Source: Spirosoma aureum
Lineage (GTDB): Bacteria; Bacteroidota; Bacteroidia; Cytophagales; Spirosomataceae
Length of the DNA stretch: 64,000 nt
Reading direction: 5' to 3'
NCBI RefSeq assembly: GCF_011604685.1
Contig: NZ_CP050063.1
Coordinates: forward strand, 569,001-633,000
The position numbers were made by a program, and so were the translations under genes. Below are positions 51,962-60,289 of the stretch, one piece after another; within the stretch, counting starts at the first letter, position 1, and each line of letters starts with the position of its first letter. Under the pieces are notes generated by a model. The model worked only from the letters and a program-made list of their open reading frames with translations, ran no database searches and was not told where the DNA came from.

Positions 51962-52050
51962 TTTTGTCATGCCAACGAAGGAAGCATCTTTGGCTGACTC
52001 TTAATCCTTTCTTGGCTATCGAAGATGCTTCCTTCGTCGGCATGACAAAA
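51962..52050. repeat. Inverted repeat with 29-bp arms directly before ribH
   Basis: Arms at 51962-51990 and 52022-52050 (left arm TTTTGTCATGCCAACGAAGG) pair with one mismatch over a 31-base loop. The right arm ends two bases before the ribH ATG. The core GTCATGCCGACGAAGGAAGC looks like a repeat of the kind common in Bacteroidota genomes; that part is from memory and needs checking. Confidence 0.9.
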
Positions 52051-52052
52051 AA

Positions 52053-52553
52053 ATGGCTACTGACTTAAAAAACCTTAGTGTCTTTTCAACGGACGAACTC
52101 CCGGACGTGAGTCTCCGGCGATTTGCGATTCTCGTCTCCGAATGGAATACGGAAGTTACTGAAGCGCTGTTTTCCGGCGCTTATCAAACCTTGCTTCAGC
52201 ATGGAGCCAAGGCCGAAAATATTATTCGGGGCAATGTGCCAGGCAGCTATGAACTCAGTTTAGCGTCACAATGGTTTGCGCAGCGTAATGATATTGATGC
52301 GGTAATTGCGCTCGGTTGTGTTATCCAGGGCGAAACAAAGCACAACGATTACATCAACCATGCTGTTGCTCAGGGTTTGACAAACGTTGGCCTTAAAACG
52401 GGCAAACCGGTTATTTTCGGTGTATTAACGCCTAATAATCAACAGCAGGCTCTTGACCGGGCGGGAGGCAAACACGGTAATAAAGGCGACGAAGCCGCCA
52501 TTACAGCCATCAAAATGCTTGGCCTACAGCAACAAGTTTATAGTAAATTTTAA
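52053..52553 (+). CDS. ribH: 6,7-dimethyl-8-ribityllumazine synthase
   Basis: A 166-residue lumazine synthase catalysing the next-to-last step of riboflavin synthesis. Features: FAILVSEWNTEVTEAL, RGNVPGSYELSLA, VIALGCVIQGETKHNDYIN with the active-site His, and FGVLTPNNQQQALDRAGG. Length matches the family. It has no adjacent rib gene and no FMN riboswitch; instead an inverted-repeat element abuts the start codon, so there is no visible ribosome-binding site of its own. Confidence 0.96.
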   Translation: MATDLKNLSVFSTDELPDVSLRRFAILVSEWNTEVTEALFSGAYQTLLQHGAKAENIIRGNVPGSYELSLASQWFAQRNDIDAVIALGCVIQGETKHNDYINHAVAQGLTNVGLKTGKPVIFGVLTPNNQQQALDRAGGKHGNKGDEAAITAIKMLGLQQQVYSKF

Positions 52554-52559
52554 AAAGCA

Positions 52560-52625
52560 AAAGAGTGAATGAAGGAAAGAATGAGTCAACTTTTTCCTAT
52601 TCGCTCTTACCCTTATTCACTCTTT
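52560..52625. repeat. Inverted repeat between ribH and the aspartokinase gene
   Basis: AAAGAGTGAAT at 52560-52570 and ATTCACTCTTT at 52615-52625 are exact reverse complements; the interior is a partly complementary continuation. The right arm ends seven bases before the aspartokinase ATG. Confidence 0.65.
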
Positions 52626-52632
52626 CATTATT

Positions 52633-53958
52633 ATGCACGTCTGGAAATTTGGCGGTACATCGGTCGGGAAGCCCGAGCGCATGCAGTCCATCCGTACCTT
52701 AATCACCGAAGACAATACCCGTAAAATTGTCGTTCTGTCGGCCCTGTCCGGCTCAACCAACACGTTGTTAGCCATTGGCGAAGCGATTAAGGCGAATGAC
52801 GATATTGAGGCTAATGCAAAAATTGATTCGCTGAAAGCTCATTACGACGGCTTTATTAGTGAATTATATAACACGCCTGAAGGTAAGGCGGCTGGCCAAC
52901 AGGTCGTTGATAAAGAGTTTTCGTTTATCCGGTCGTTGACAAGCATTAAACCATTTACGCTTAAGCAGGAAAAAGAGCTGGTTGCTGAAGGTGAACTATT
53001 GAGTACGCAGATTTTTCATGCCTATCTGGTTGAAGAAGGTGTTCCGTCAACGCTCCTGCCTGCGCTTGAGTTTATGCGGATCGACGCTGATAATGAACCG
53101 GAAATTCAGTATACGCAAGAGAAATTGGCAGAAATGCTGCCCCAGTACGACAATAAGCAAATTGTTGTAACCCAAGGCTTTATCTGTCGAAATCCGCGTG
53201 GCGAAGTAGATAACCTGAAACGGGGTGGTTCTGATTACACGGCGTCGTTGATTGGCGGAGCCATCCGGGCCGATGAAATTCAGATCTGGACCGATATTGA
53301 CGGAATGCATAATAACGATCCGAGGATTGTTAAAAATACGTTTCCGGTTCGTGAGCTGACTTTTGATGAAGCAGCAGAACTGGCTTATTTCGGGGCCAAA
53401 ATTCTGCATCCGTCCACAATAACACCCGCACGAATGTTTGGCGTGCCTGTGCGGCTAAAAAATACAATGGACCCCAGCGCTCCCGGTACACTCATTGCTG
53501 ACCGTACGAGCGACCAGGTGTTTAAAGCAATTGCGGCTAAAGATGGCATTACGGCTCTGTACATCCATTCGACCCGTATGCTGAATGCGTATGGCTTCCT
53601 GCGCCGGATTTTTGAGATCTTTGAGAAGTATAAAACGCCGGTCGATATGCTGGCAACCTCGGAGGTGTCTGTATCGGTCACGGTCGATAATATCGACCGG
53701 ATCAAGGAGATTTCAGATGAGTTAAGTACGTTCTGTTCGCTGGAAGAGCCTGATTATGACCAAACCATTATTTGTATTGTCGGTAATTTTAGTGCCGATA
53801 ACGAAGGGGTGGCAGTTCGGGTATTTAACGCCATGAAGAATATACCAATTCGGATGATTTCATACGGCGGCACTGAAAGCAACCTGTCGCTTCTCGTTCA
53901 TAGCCGTTATAAAGCTGAAGCGCTGAATGCCTTGAACGAAGGACTGTTTTCTGCGTAA
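52633..53958 (+). CDS. lysC: Aspartate kinase
   Basis: A 441-residue monofunctional aspartokinase, the first step to lysine, threonine and methionine. The N terminus has KFGGTSVGKPERMQSI, the catalytic core VLSALSGSTNTLL, RGGSDYTASLIGGA, WTDIDGMHNNDPR and ELAYFGAKILHP. Two C-terminal ACT domains (MLATSEVSVSVTVDN and IICIVGNFSADNEG) bind the regulatory amino acid. There is no dehydrogenase fusion. It follows ribH by 79 bases across a hairpin. Confidence 0.95.
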   Translation: MHVWKFGGTSVGKPERMQSIRTLITEDNTRKIVVLSALSGSTNTLLAIGEAIKANDDIEANAKIDSLKAHYDGFISELYNTPEGKAAGQQVVDKEFSFIRSLTSIKPFTLKQEKELVAEGELLSTQIFHAYLVEEGVPSTLLPALEFMRIDADNEPEIQYTQEKLAEMLPQYDNKQIVVTQGFICRNPRGEVDNLKRGGSDYTASLIGGAIRADEIQIWTDIDGMHNNDPRIVKNTFPVRELTFDEAAELAYFGAKILHPSTITPARMFGVPVRLKNTMDPSAPGTLIADRTSDQVFKAIAAKDGITALYIHSTRMLNAYGFLRRIFEIFEKYKTPVDMLATSEVSVSVTVDNIDRIKEISDELSTFCSLEEPDYDQTIICIVGNFSADNEGVAVRVFNAMKNIPIRMISYGGTESNLSLLVHSRYKAEALNALNEGLFSA

Positions 53959-53961
53959 ATT

Positions 53962-53997
53962 TGTCTGCCATATCGCATTTTGACGATGTGGCAGACA
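53962..53997. terminator. Hairpin after the aspartokinase gene
   Basis: A 14-bp stem with one wobble (TGTCTGCCATATCG, 53962-53975, with 53984-53997) three bases after the stop codon. No T tract follows, so terminating strength is unclear. Confidence 0.5.
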
Positions 53998-54013
53998 TTA
54001 AACTATTCATAAT

Positions 54014-54322
54014 ATGACCAATACCGAATTCTTACAGGAAGTTAAGCGGTATGTTCATGAGATTGATCCGCAAGCCGAAGTATGGCAGTTTGGATCGCGG
54101 GCGCGGGGTGATTTTGATCAGGATTCCGATTGGGATTTTCTGATTCTAACCGATAAACAGGTTGATAGGGCCTATAAACGCCTTATTAGAGATCATCTGT
54201 TTTATTTAAGTCTAGACAGCGAGCGAATAATTGGTACAATCATTCAAAATAAATTGGCTTGGGAAGTATTGGAGTTGACTAATCTCCACCAAAATATTCG
54301 CGAAGACGGCCAATTGGTATGA
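54014..54322 (+). CDS. MNT-type nucleotidyltransferase domain protein
   Basis: A 102-residue minimal nucleotidyltransferase. The catalytic motif is FGSRARGDFDQDSDWD: Gly27-Ser28 with Asp39 and Asp41. In MNT/HEPN pairs this protein is the antitoxin that AMPylates the HEPN toxin. Its stop overlaps the start of the HEPN gene by four bases (ATGA), the usual arrangement. The partner is frameshifted, so the pair may be inactive. Confidence 0.88.
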   Translation: MTNTEFLQEVKRYVHEIDPQAEVWQFGSRARGDFDQDSDWDFLILTDKQVDRAYKRLIRDHLFYLSLDSERIIGTIIQNKLAWEVLELTNLHQNIREDGQLV

Positions 54323-54694
54323 GGAAAACAAAAGATGAGATTTTGACTTTTCGTTTGAGCAAGTCGGATAAAGATCTCAAGGCTGCAAAAACACTGATGG
54401 CTTCCAATGATTGGGACGTTGCCGTAAATCGTCTTTATTATGCCGCTTTCCATGCTGTTTCAGAATGTTATAAAAGCAGAAGCGCATTCTGGCGCGAAAG
54501 CAATGCTGGAGTTACACTTCGTTAAAGCAGGTATATTGCCTGTTGAATGGGGACGATTTTACGCACAATTGTTTGATGAGCGTAATGATAGCGACAACGA
54601 AGATTTTGCCATTTTCACTGCCGATGATGTACTTCCATTACTACCGAAAACCCAGGAATTCATAGACGAGATCAAACGTCTGATAAATACATAG
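54319..54694 (+). pseudogene. HEPN domain protein, frame-disrupted
   Basis: HEPN toxin partner of the MNT gene, broken near 54454-54474. The first frame (54319-54525) holds the start and the RNase motif Arg38-x6-His45 in NRLYYAAFHAVS; the second (read from 54440) holds the C-terminal part AEAHSGAKAMLELHFVKAG and continues to 54694. Deleting one A at 54471-54474 would join the frames but leaves only seven residues between AVS and HSG, fewer than usual; see the finding on a 14-base loss. The frame break separates the catalytic motif from the rest, so the toxin is probably inactive unless this is a sequencing error. Confidence 0.75.
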
Positions 54695-54696
54695 GA

Positions 54697-55983
54697 ATGC
54701 TTCAACTTAATTTCATCCGCGAAAATAAAGAAACGACACTGGCAGGATTGCGCAAGAGACACTTTGCGAACGCTGAAGCCGTAGTTGAGCAGGTATTAAC
54801 GATCGATCAGCAACGACGGGATACACAACGTGATCTCGACGATGTGTTAGCGCAATCGAATGCCAAAGCAAATCAGATCGGAGCATTGATGAAGGCAGGC
54901 GATAAAGCGGCTGCTGATGCTGCTAAAACGGAGACAGCTGCACTGAAAGCCCGTTCGAAAGATCTGGCCGATACATTGCGCCAGCTGGAAACCGACCTGC
55001 AAACCGTTCTGGTAACTATCCCCAATTTGCCCCATAGCAGTGTTCCTGAGGGACGTTCTGCTGATGATAACGAAGTGGTTCTGGAGCATGGTGAGAAACC
55101 AACCCTCCCAGAATCGGCTCAGCCACACTGGGAACTTATCAAGAAATACGACATTATCGATTTCGAACTGGGCGTTAAGATTTCGGGTGCTGGGTTTCCC
55201 GTTTACAAAGGGAAAGGTGCCCGGATTCAGCGGGCCATGATCAACTTCTTTCTGGATGAAGCCTTAAAAGCTGGATTCACGGAAATACAACCGCCCATTG
55301 TAGTCAACGAAGATTCCGGCTTTGGGACCGGGCAATTACCTGATAAAGAGGGACAAATGTATTATGTGACTGAGGATAAGCTGTATCTGATTCCGACGGC
55401 TGAAGTCCCTATTACGAACATTTACCGCGATGTAATTCTGCCCGAGAGTCAGTTGCCGGTTAAAAATGTTGGCTATACACCTTGTTTTCGGCGGGAAGCG
55501 GGTTCATGGGGCGCACACGTACGCGGGCTGAACCGGCTGCACCAGTTCGATAAGGTGGAGATTGTACGAATTGAAAAGCCCGAGAATTCCTATACGGCTC
55601 TGGAAGAAATGAGCCTGCATGTACAATCGCTGTTGCAAAAGCTCGAATTGCCCTATCGGGTGTTGCGGCTCTGTGGTGGCGATATGGGCTTCACATCGGC
55701 GCTGACCTACGATATGGAAGTCTGGTCGGCGGCACAGCAACGCTGGCTGGAAGTTAGTTCGGTGTCAAATTTTGAGACCTATCAGGCAAACCGACTGAAG
55801 CTTCGCTCAAAAATTGACCGTGGTGACGGACCAGGGAAAATGCAGCTTTTGCACACCCTAAACGGATCGGCTCTGGCTTTGCCACGTATTCTGGCGTCTA
55901 TTCTGGAAAATAATCAAACCCCGGAAGGCATACGAATCCCTAAAGTATTAGTGCCGTACTGTGGTTTTGAGGTGATCGATTAA
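54697..55983 (+). CDS. serS: Seryl-tRNA synthetase
   Basis: A 428-residue class II synthetase charging tRNA-Ser. The N-terminal coiled coil that binds the tRNA arm spans about 30-105. Class II motifs are seen in the core: IPTAEVPITNIYRD, FRREAGSWGAHVRGLNRLHQ and LNGSALALPRILASILENNQ. Its start is two bases after the HEPN stop. Its stop overlaps the convergent small gene by four bases. Confidence 0.97.
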   Translation: MLQLNFIRENKETTLAGLRKRHFANAEAVVEQVLTIDQQRRDTQRDLDDVLAQSNAKANQIGALMKAGDKAAADAAKTETAALKARSKDLADTLRQLETDLQTVLVTIPNLPHSSVPEGRSADDNEVVLEHGEKPTLPESAQPHWELIKKYDIIDFELGVKISGAGFPVYKGKGARIQRAMINFFLDEALKAGFTEIQPPIVVNEDSGFGTGQLPDKEGQMYYVTEDKLYLIPTAEVPITNIYRDVILPESQLPVKNVGYTPCFRREAGSWGAHVRGLNRLHQFDKVEIVRIEKPENSYTALEEMSLHVQSLLQKLELPYRVLRLCGGDMGFTSALTYDMEVWSAAQQRWLEVSSVSNFETYQANRLKLRSKIDRGDGPGKMQLLHTLNGSALALPRILASILENNQTPEGIRIPKVLVPYCGFEVID

Positions 55984-56255
55984 CAATCGCAGGAGTAGTT
56001 GTCATACCCCGGATAGTGAGGTGATAAATGCCCTGAAACGCTGACAACCCGATCGAGCGGAATGATATCACCCGTAGCCAGTTCGAGCCATTCGGTTCCG
56101 CCCTGAAAGACGAGTTGTTTAATTGTAACGTCGGCTTTAATAAATTCGCTCAGGTCGGTTAAGTACTCGATCCGTACAAATTTGCCCGGAACGATAGCGG
56201 CCCGAAATGAGGAGTCGGAGGTAATGAAGTCAGGTTTATTCAGTAAGGTTTCCAT
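55980..56255 (-). CDS. Small protein, possibly Rho-binding antiterminator-like
   Basis: A 91-residue protein. The ATG at 56255 (METLLNKPDFIT) is chosen because the preceding frame overlaps a terminator hairpin. The segment VRIEYLTDLSE and then GTEWLELATGDIIPLDRVVSVSG resembles the Rof/SM-like fold, where an Asp-x-x-Ile-x-Leu-Asp pattern ends the domain; this is a weak similarity by eye. The C terminus is unusual, with SCDC and many His and Tyr. Function uncertain. Confidence 0.55.
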   Translation of the reverse strand: METLLNKPDFITSDSSFRAAIVPGKFVRIEYLTDLSEFIKADVTIKQLVFQGGTEWLELATGDIIPLDRVVSVSGHLSPHYPGYDNYSCDC

Positions 56256-56273
56256 ACACTTAGAACAATCTAT

Positions 56274-56320
56274 AAAAACGAAACGTGCCACAGTGATAAA
56301 CTGTGGCACGTTTCGTTTTT
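56274..56320 (-). terminator. Terminator of the DUF349 gene
   Basis: A perfect 20-bp inverted repeat (56274-56293 with 56301-56320, core CGAAACGTGCCACAG) with a 7-base loop and T tracts at either end. It lies 14 bases past the DUF349 stop at 56334, on the minus strand. Confidence 0.9.
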
Positions 56321-56333
56321 TGCTTTTATCAGA

Positions 56334-57611
56334 CTAGTACCCTACTGTTTCCAATTGCTTTTGAAACTCACGCAAAATCGTTTCTTTCATGGCGATCTTA
56401 CGTTTCTGGGTATTTATCTTATTCAATACCTGTTTGTCGGCATCGTTGTTGGGGTCGAGACCATCGGCATCCTGAAGCGCGAACTGTAAATCGCTTTTCT
56501 CCCGTTTGACCAGATATTCCATTTCCCTGATTTTCGTCCGGATCTGCTCGGCCTGACTTTTTAGTTCAAAGGCTGGATATTTACGGGATAAGACCCGACC
56601 AAGATAACTAAGCTCAAAAATCTTGTCACAGGCAGCCCGGAATCGTTCATTCAATGTCTTATCCTGTAACTTGAAGGGCACCCGGATTTCTTTCCAGCTA
56701 TTGAGCAAAACCTTCGCCCGTTCGGCAGCTGCAAAAATGTCCGACTGTTTCGAGAGCCGTTCGGCTTCGTCGGCCATTTTCATCTGCGCTTCAATGCGTG
56801 GGTCGATTTTCTTCTCAATAACGATCCCTTTAACCTCATTGTATTTGGCATAAAAGGTCGTTGTGGCTCTCTTAAATTGCTTATAGAGTTTACCACTTTT
56901 CTTGATAGGAACCTCGCCAACCATTTTCCAGGCGTTGTTGAGCCGACGTACTTCCTGAAAAGCTGCGTCCAGGTCGCCAAGTCGATTCGCACGGAAAGCC
57001 AGTCGAATGAGCTCGTCGTACTTATCTAGCCGTTCCTGAATAACCTTGTTCTGCTCGTTAAAGAATTCACGTCGGCGCTGGAAGAATCCATCCAGTAGTT
57101 CCTGGAATCGGGCTTCAATCTCGGGCTCCGTGCTCTTGTCAACCGGGCCGGTCTTGATCCATTTCGTCTTGATTTCCTGCAAGGCGTCGGCCGTTGCCCG
57201 CCAGTCTGTACTATTAACAATGGCTTCAGCTTCTACGATCAGCGCATTTTTAATTTCCAGATTCTTGAGTTGATTAACCGTAATCAACTCTGCCAGTAGC
57301 TTTTCCTGCTCATCCAGACGATCGAGCAGGGGCGGGAAATCGCCGAGGGCATCAAACCCGAGCAGTTTTTTTCGAAGCTGTACCAGTTTAGTCAGATAAG
57401 AACCCTTATTCTGGGCTTCTTCAATGTCTTTTTCTAACTGGCCGACTTTGTTCTCAGCAATGATGAAGCGATTCTTAAAATAGTCGAGCGCTTCCTGCTC
57501 GGTGCGTTTAACTTCGCCGATCTGGCGATCTTCGTAATCCAGGTAGCCTTTCAAAAATACCTTTCCGTCTTTGACGTAACCGTATTCATCTACCAGTGAA
57601 GCGTTTTCCAT
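56334..57611 (-). CDS. DUF349 domain protein
   Basis: A 425-residue, strongly charged coiled-coil protein with several DUF349 repeats (for example TDWRATADALQEIKTKWIKTG and NNAWKMVGEVPIKKSGKLYKQ, shortened). The N terminus starts MENASLVDEYGYVKDG. Function of the family is unknown; a link to RNA or nucleic-acid processes has been proposed in some members. It is divergent from ettA with a 74-base spacer holding two promoters. Confidence 0.88.
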   Translation of the reverse strand: MENASLVDEYGYVKDGKVFLKGYLDYEDRQIGEVKRTEQEALDYFKNRFIIAENKVGQLEKDIEEAQNKGSYLTKLVQLRKKLLGFDALGDFPPLLDRLDEQEKLLAELITVNQLKNLEIKNALIVEAEAIVNSTDWRATADALQEIKTKWIKTGPVDKSTEPEIEARFQELLDGFFQRRREFFNEQNKVIQERLDKYDELIRLAFRANRLGDLDAAFQEVRRLNNAWKMVGEVPIKKSGKLYKQFKRATTTFYAKYNEVKGIVIEKKIDPRIEAQMKMADEAERLSKQSDIFAAAERAKVLLNSWKEIRVPFKLQDKTLNERFRAACDKIFELSYLGRVLSRKYPAFELKSQAEQIRTKIREMEYLVKREKSDLQFALQDADGLDPNNDADKQVLNKINTQKRKIAMKETILREFQKQLETVGY

Positions 57612-57619
57612 TACTATAC

Positions 57620-57650
57620 TTGGTTAAGGCTGCGCTGTGGGTTAATTTTG
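57620..57650 (+). promoter_or_regulatory. Promoter of ettA
   Basis: TTG at 57620-57622, a 20-base spacer and TAATTTTG at 57643-57650 fit the Bacteroidota consensus, about 35 bases before the ettA ATG. Confidence 0.6.
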
Positions 57651-57667
57651 AGGACAATTGCCAACCA

Positions 57668-57675
57668 CAAATCTA
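57668..57675 (-). promoter_or_regulatory. Probable -7 box of the DUF349 gene
   Basis: TAGATTTG on the minus strand fits TAnnTTTG and lies about 55 bases upstream of the DUF349 start. No clear -33 box. Confidence 0.4.
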
Positions 57676-57685
57676 TTAGAAATTA

Positions 57686-59353
57686 ATGAGCCAGGAAACC
57701 ATAATTTTCTCCATGGCGGGCGTGAGTAAAAATATTCCGCCTAACCGACAAATCCTAAAGAACATATACCTTTCCTTTTTTTATGGTGCTAAAATTGGTG
57801 TTTTGGGCTTAAATGGCTCCGGTAAATCAACACTTTTACGCATCATTGCCGGTATTGACAAGAACTATACCGGTGAGGTAGTTTTTTCTCCTGGCTATTC
57901 GGTTGGCATGCTCGAGCAGGAGCCGCAGTTTGCTTCCGGCAAGACCGTTCGGGAAGTAGTTGAGGAGGGCGTGCAGGAAGTTGTCAACTTACTCAAAGAA
58001 TTTGACGAGATCAATGAAGCCTTTGGCGATCCTGATGCTGACTTCGATAAGCTGATTGAGCGGCAGGGTGAAGTACAGGAAAAACTGGATCACTACAATG
58101 CCTGGGAGCTCGATCAGAAGCTTGAACGCGCTATGGATGCCCTCCGTTGCCCGCCTTCCGATGCTGTGATTGATAACCTGTCAGGTGGTGAAAAACGCCG
58201 GGTGGCCTTATGCCGCCTATTGCTTCAGCAACCCGATGTTCTGTTGCTCGATGAGCCGACAAACCACCTGGATGCGGAATCCGTACTCTGGCTGGAAGAA
58301 CACCTGCGCCAATACACAGGAACCGTCATTGCGGTAACACACGATCGCTATTTTCTGGATAACGTGGCTGGCTGGATTCTTGAACTCGACCGGGGTGAAG
58401 GTATTCCCTGGAAAGGAAATTATTCGTCCTGGCTGGATCAGAAGCAGCAGCGACTGGCAAAAGAAGAAAAGACTGAGTCGAAACGGCAGAAAACCCTCCA
58501 GCGCGAGTTGGAATGGGTTAAAATGGCTCCGAAAGCTCGCCAGGCTAAATCGAAAGCCCGACTTGGGGCCTATGAGCGATTGCTGGATGAAGACAATCGC
58601 CAGAAAGAAGAACGGCTTGAAATTTTCATTCCGTCGGGCCCGCGCCTGGGGGCAAAAGTTATTGAAGCTGACGATGTTGCCAAGGCGTACGGCGATCGAC
58701 TTCTGTTCGAACATTTAGGGTTTCGACTGCCACAGGGAGGTATTGTTGGTATCATTGGCCCGAATGGAGCCGGTAAAACAACGCTTTTCAAATTGATTAC
58801 CGGTCGCGAAAAACCTGATGCTGGAACGTTTGACGTAGGCGAAACGGTAAAAGTCGCTTATGTGGATCAGGAACATGATGGGCTTGATCCGAACAAAACC
58901 GTATTTGAGACCATTTCGGGTGGTAATGAGTGGATTGTGATCGGCGGCAAACAATCGAATGCGCGTGCCTACGTGAGCCGGTTCAATTTTGCGGGAGCCG
59001 ATCAGGAAAAGAAAGTCGGAACACTATCGGGTGGTGAGCGCAATCGCGTCCATCTGGCTATGACCCTCAAAGAAGGGGCAAATTTGCTATTGCTTGATGA
59101 GCCGACCAACGATCTGGACGTTAATACGTTGCGGGCGCTGGAAGAAGGGTTGGAGAATTTCGCCGGTTGTGCCGTAGTCATCAGTCACGACCGCTGGTTC
59201 CTTGACCGGATCGCCACGCACATTCTCGCCTTCGAAGGCGATTCGCAGGTGTACTGGTTTGAAGGTAACTTTTCAGAATACGAAGAAAATCGACGTAAAC
59301 GCTTAGGTTCAGACGCCACACCGACCCGAATTAAGTACAAGAAGCTGGTCTGA
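57686..59353 (+). CDS. ettA: Energy-dependent translational throttle protein (ABC-F)
   Basis: A 555-residue ABC-F ATPase, the length of E. coli EttA. It binds the ribosomal E site and gates the first peptide bond according to ATP/ADP. Two ABC domains: Walker A GLNGSGKSTLL and GPNGAGKTTLF, signatures LSGGEKRRVAL and LSGGERNRVHLA, Walker B VLLLDEPTNHLD and LLLLDEPTNDLD. The linker with KMAPKARQAKSKARL is the P-site-tRNA interaction motif. No membrane domain, as expected. Confidence 0.95.
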   Translation: MSQETIIFSMAGVSKNIPPNRQILKNIYLSFFYGAKIGVLGLNGSGKSTLLRIIAGIDKNYTGEVVFSPGYSVGMLEQEPQFASGKTVREVVEEGVQEVVNLLKEFDEINEAFGDPDADFDKLIERQGEVQEKLDHYNAWELDQKLERAMDALRCPPSDAVIDNLSGGEKRRVALCRLLLQQPDVLLLDEPTNHLDAESVLWLEEHLRQYTGTVIAVTHDRYFLDNVAGWILELDRGEGIPWKGNYSSWLDQKQQRLAKEEKTESKRQKTLQRELEWVKMAPKARQAKSKARLGAYERLLDEDNRQKEERLEIFIPSGPRLGAKVIEADDVAKAYGDRLLFEHLGFRLPQGGIVGIIGPNGAGKTTLFKLITGREKPDAGTFDVGETVKVAYVDQEHDGLDPNKTVFETISGGNEWIVIGGKQSNARAYVSRFNFAGADQEKKVGTLSGGERNRVHLAMTLKEGANLLLLDEPTNDLDVNTLRALEEGLENFAGCAVVISHDRWFLDRIATHILAFEGDSQVYWFEGNFSEYEENRRKRLGSDATPTRIKYKKLV

Positions 59354-59418
59354 TAGTATAATTGATTGTGTTTCCGCAGGCTCACTACGACCTGCGGAAA
59401 ACGACAACTCCCTTCCTT

Positions 59419-60252
59419 ATGCATTACGGTTATTTTAATGGCACGATTGCCCCCACCGACCAGCTTGCCGTCGGCGTTACCGATCTTGGGCTACTTCGGG
59501 GTTATGGCCTGTTCGATTATTTTCTGACTTATAATGGTCGGCCATTTCAGTGGGATTGGTACTGGGAGCGGTTTCAGAACTCCGCTACGCGTATGCATCT
59601 GCCGCTACCGATTGGTAAGAGCGAAACCTATGCGATTCTGATGACGCTGCTTGAGCGTAGCATAGCCGCTGGTGCGCCCGCCGATATGGCATTCCGATTT
59701 GTCATGACTGGAGGCTATGCGCCCGATAGCATTAGTGTCGAACGGGCTAATCTGCTTATCCTGACCGAAGAAATTCATCCGGTTCCCCAGATCCAGTATG
59801 ATCAGGGAGTTAAAATCATATTGGACGAGTATGTTCGGGAAATGGCCGAGGTGAAAAGTACTGATTACAAGCGGGTTATTTTGATGGCCCAGGCTATTAA
59901 ATCAGCGGGGGCATCGGATCTGCTGTATCAGAAAGGAGGGGAAATCAGCGAACTGAGCCGAAGTAATTTCTTTATCGTTAAAGGTGATCGGCTAATTACG
60001 CCCAATCGGAATATACTACACGGGATTACCCGCCGAACAATTATCCAGTTAGCGCAAAACGATTTCAAGGTTCAGGAACGACCATTGATGCTTTCAGAGC
60101 TTTACGACGCCGAAGAAGCATTTACGACCAGTTCAACCAAAAAAGTTCTGCCTATTACCCAAATTGGTGAATTAACCGTTGGCGAAGGGCACGTTGGTCC
60201 CAAGTCAAAATTTCTGCTTGAACGGTTCAACGAACTGGTAAAGAATTGGTAA
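59419..60252 (+). CDS. Class IV aminotransferase (branched-chain aminotransferase-like)
   Basis: A 277-residue fold-type IV PLP enzyme. The ATG at 59419 (MHYGYFNGTIAP) is chosen because it gives the standard start; a frame from 59362 crosses a hairpin. Family blocks are RGYGLFDYFLTYNGRPF, the PLP lysine in EVKSTDYKR, and SELSRSNFFIVKGDRLITPN, ending in SSTKKVLPI. Members include BCAT, D-amino-acid transaminase and aminodeoxychorismate lyase; this one cannot be placed with certainty. It is convergent with the KdsC-like gene. Confidence 0.85.
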   Translation: MHYGYFNGTIAPTDQLAVGVTDLGLLRGYGLFDYFLTYNGRPFQWDWYWERFQNSATRMHLPLPIGKSETYAILMTLLERSIAAGAPADMAFRFVMTGGYAPDSISVERANLLILTEEIHPVPQIQYDQGVKIILDEYVREMAEVKSTDYKRVILMAQAIKSAGASDLLYQKGGEISELSRSNFFIVKGDRLITPNRNILHGITRRTIIQLAQNDFKVQERPLMLSELYDAEEAFTTSSTKKVLPITQIGELTVGEGHVGPKSKFLLERFNELVKNW

Positions 60253-60289
60253 TTTATACTACTGGCCGGTCGCCAATGGCTAGCCAGTA

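Noticed and set aside
51957..52053. FMN riboswitch before ribH
   Set aside because: No FMN aptamer core is seen; the region is filled by a simple inverted repeat.
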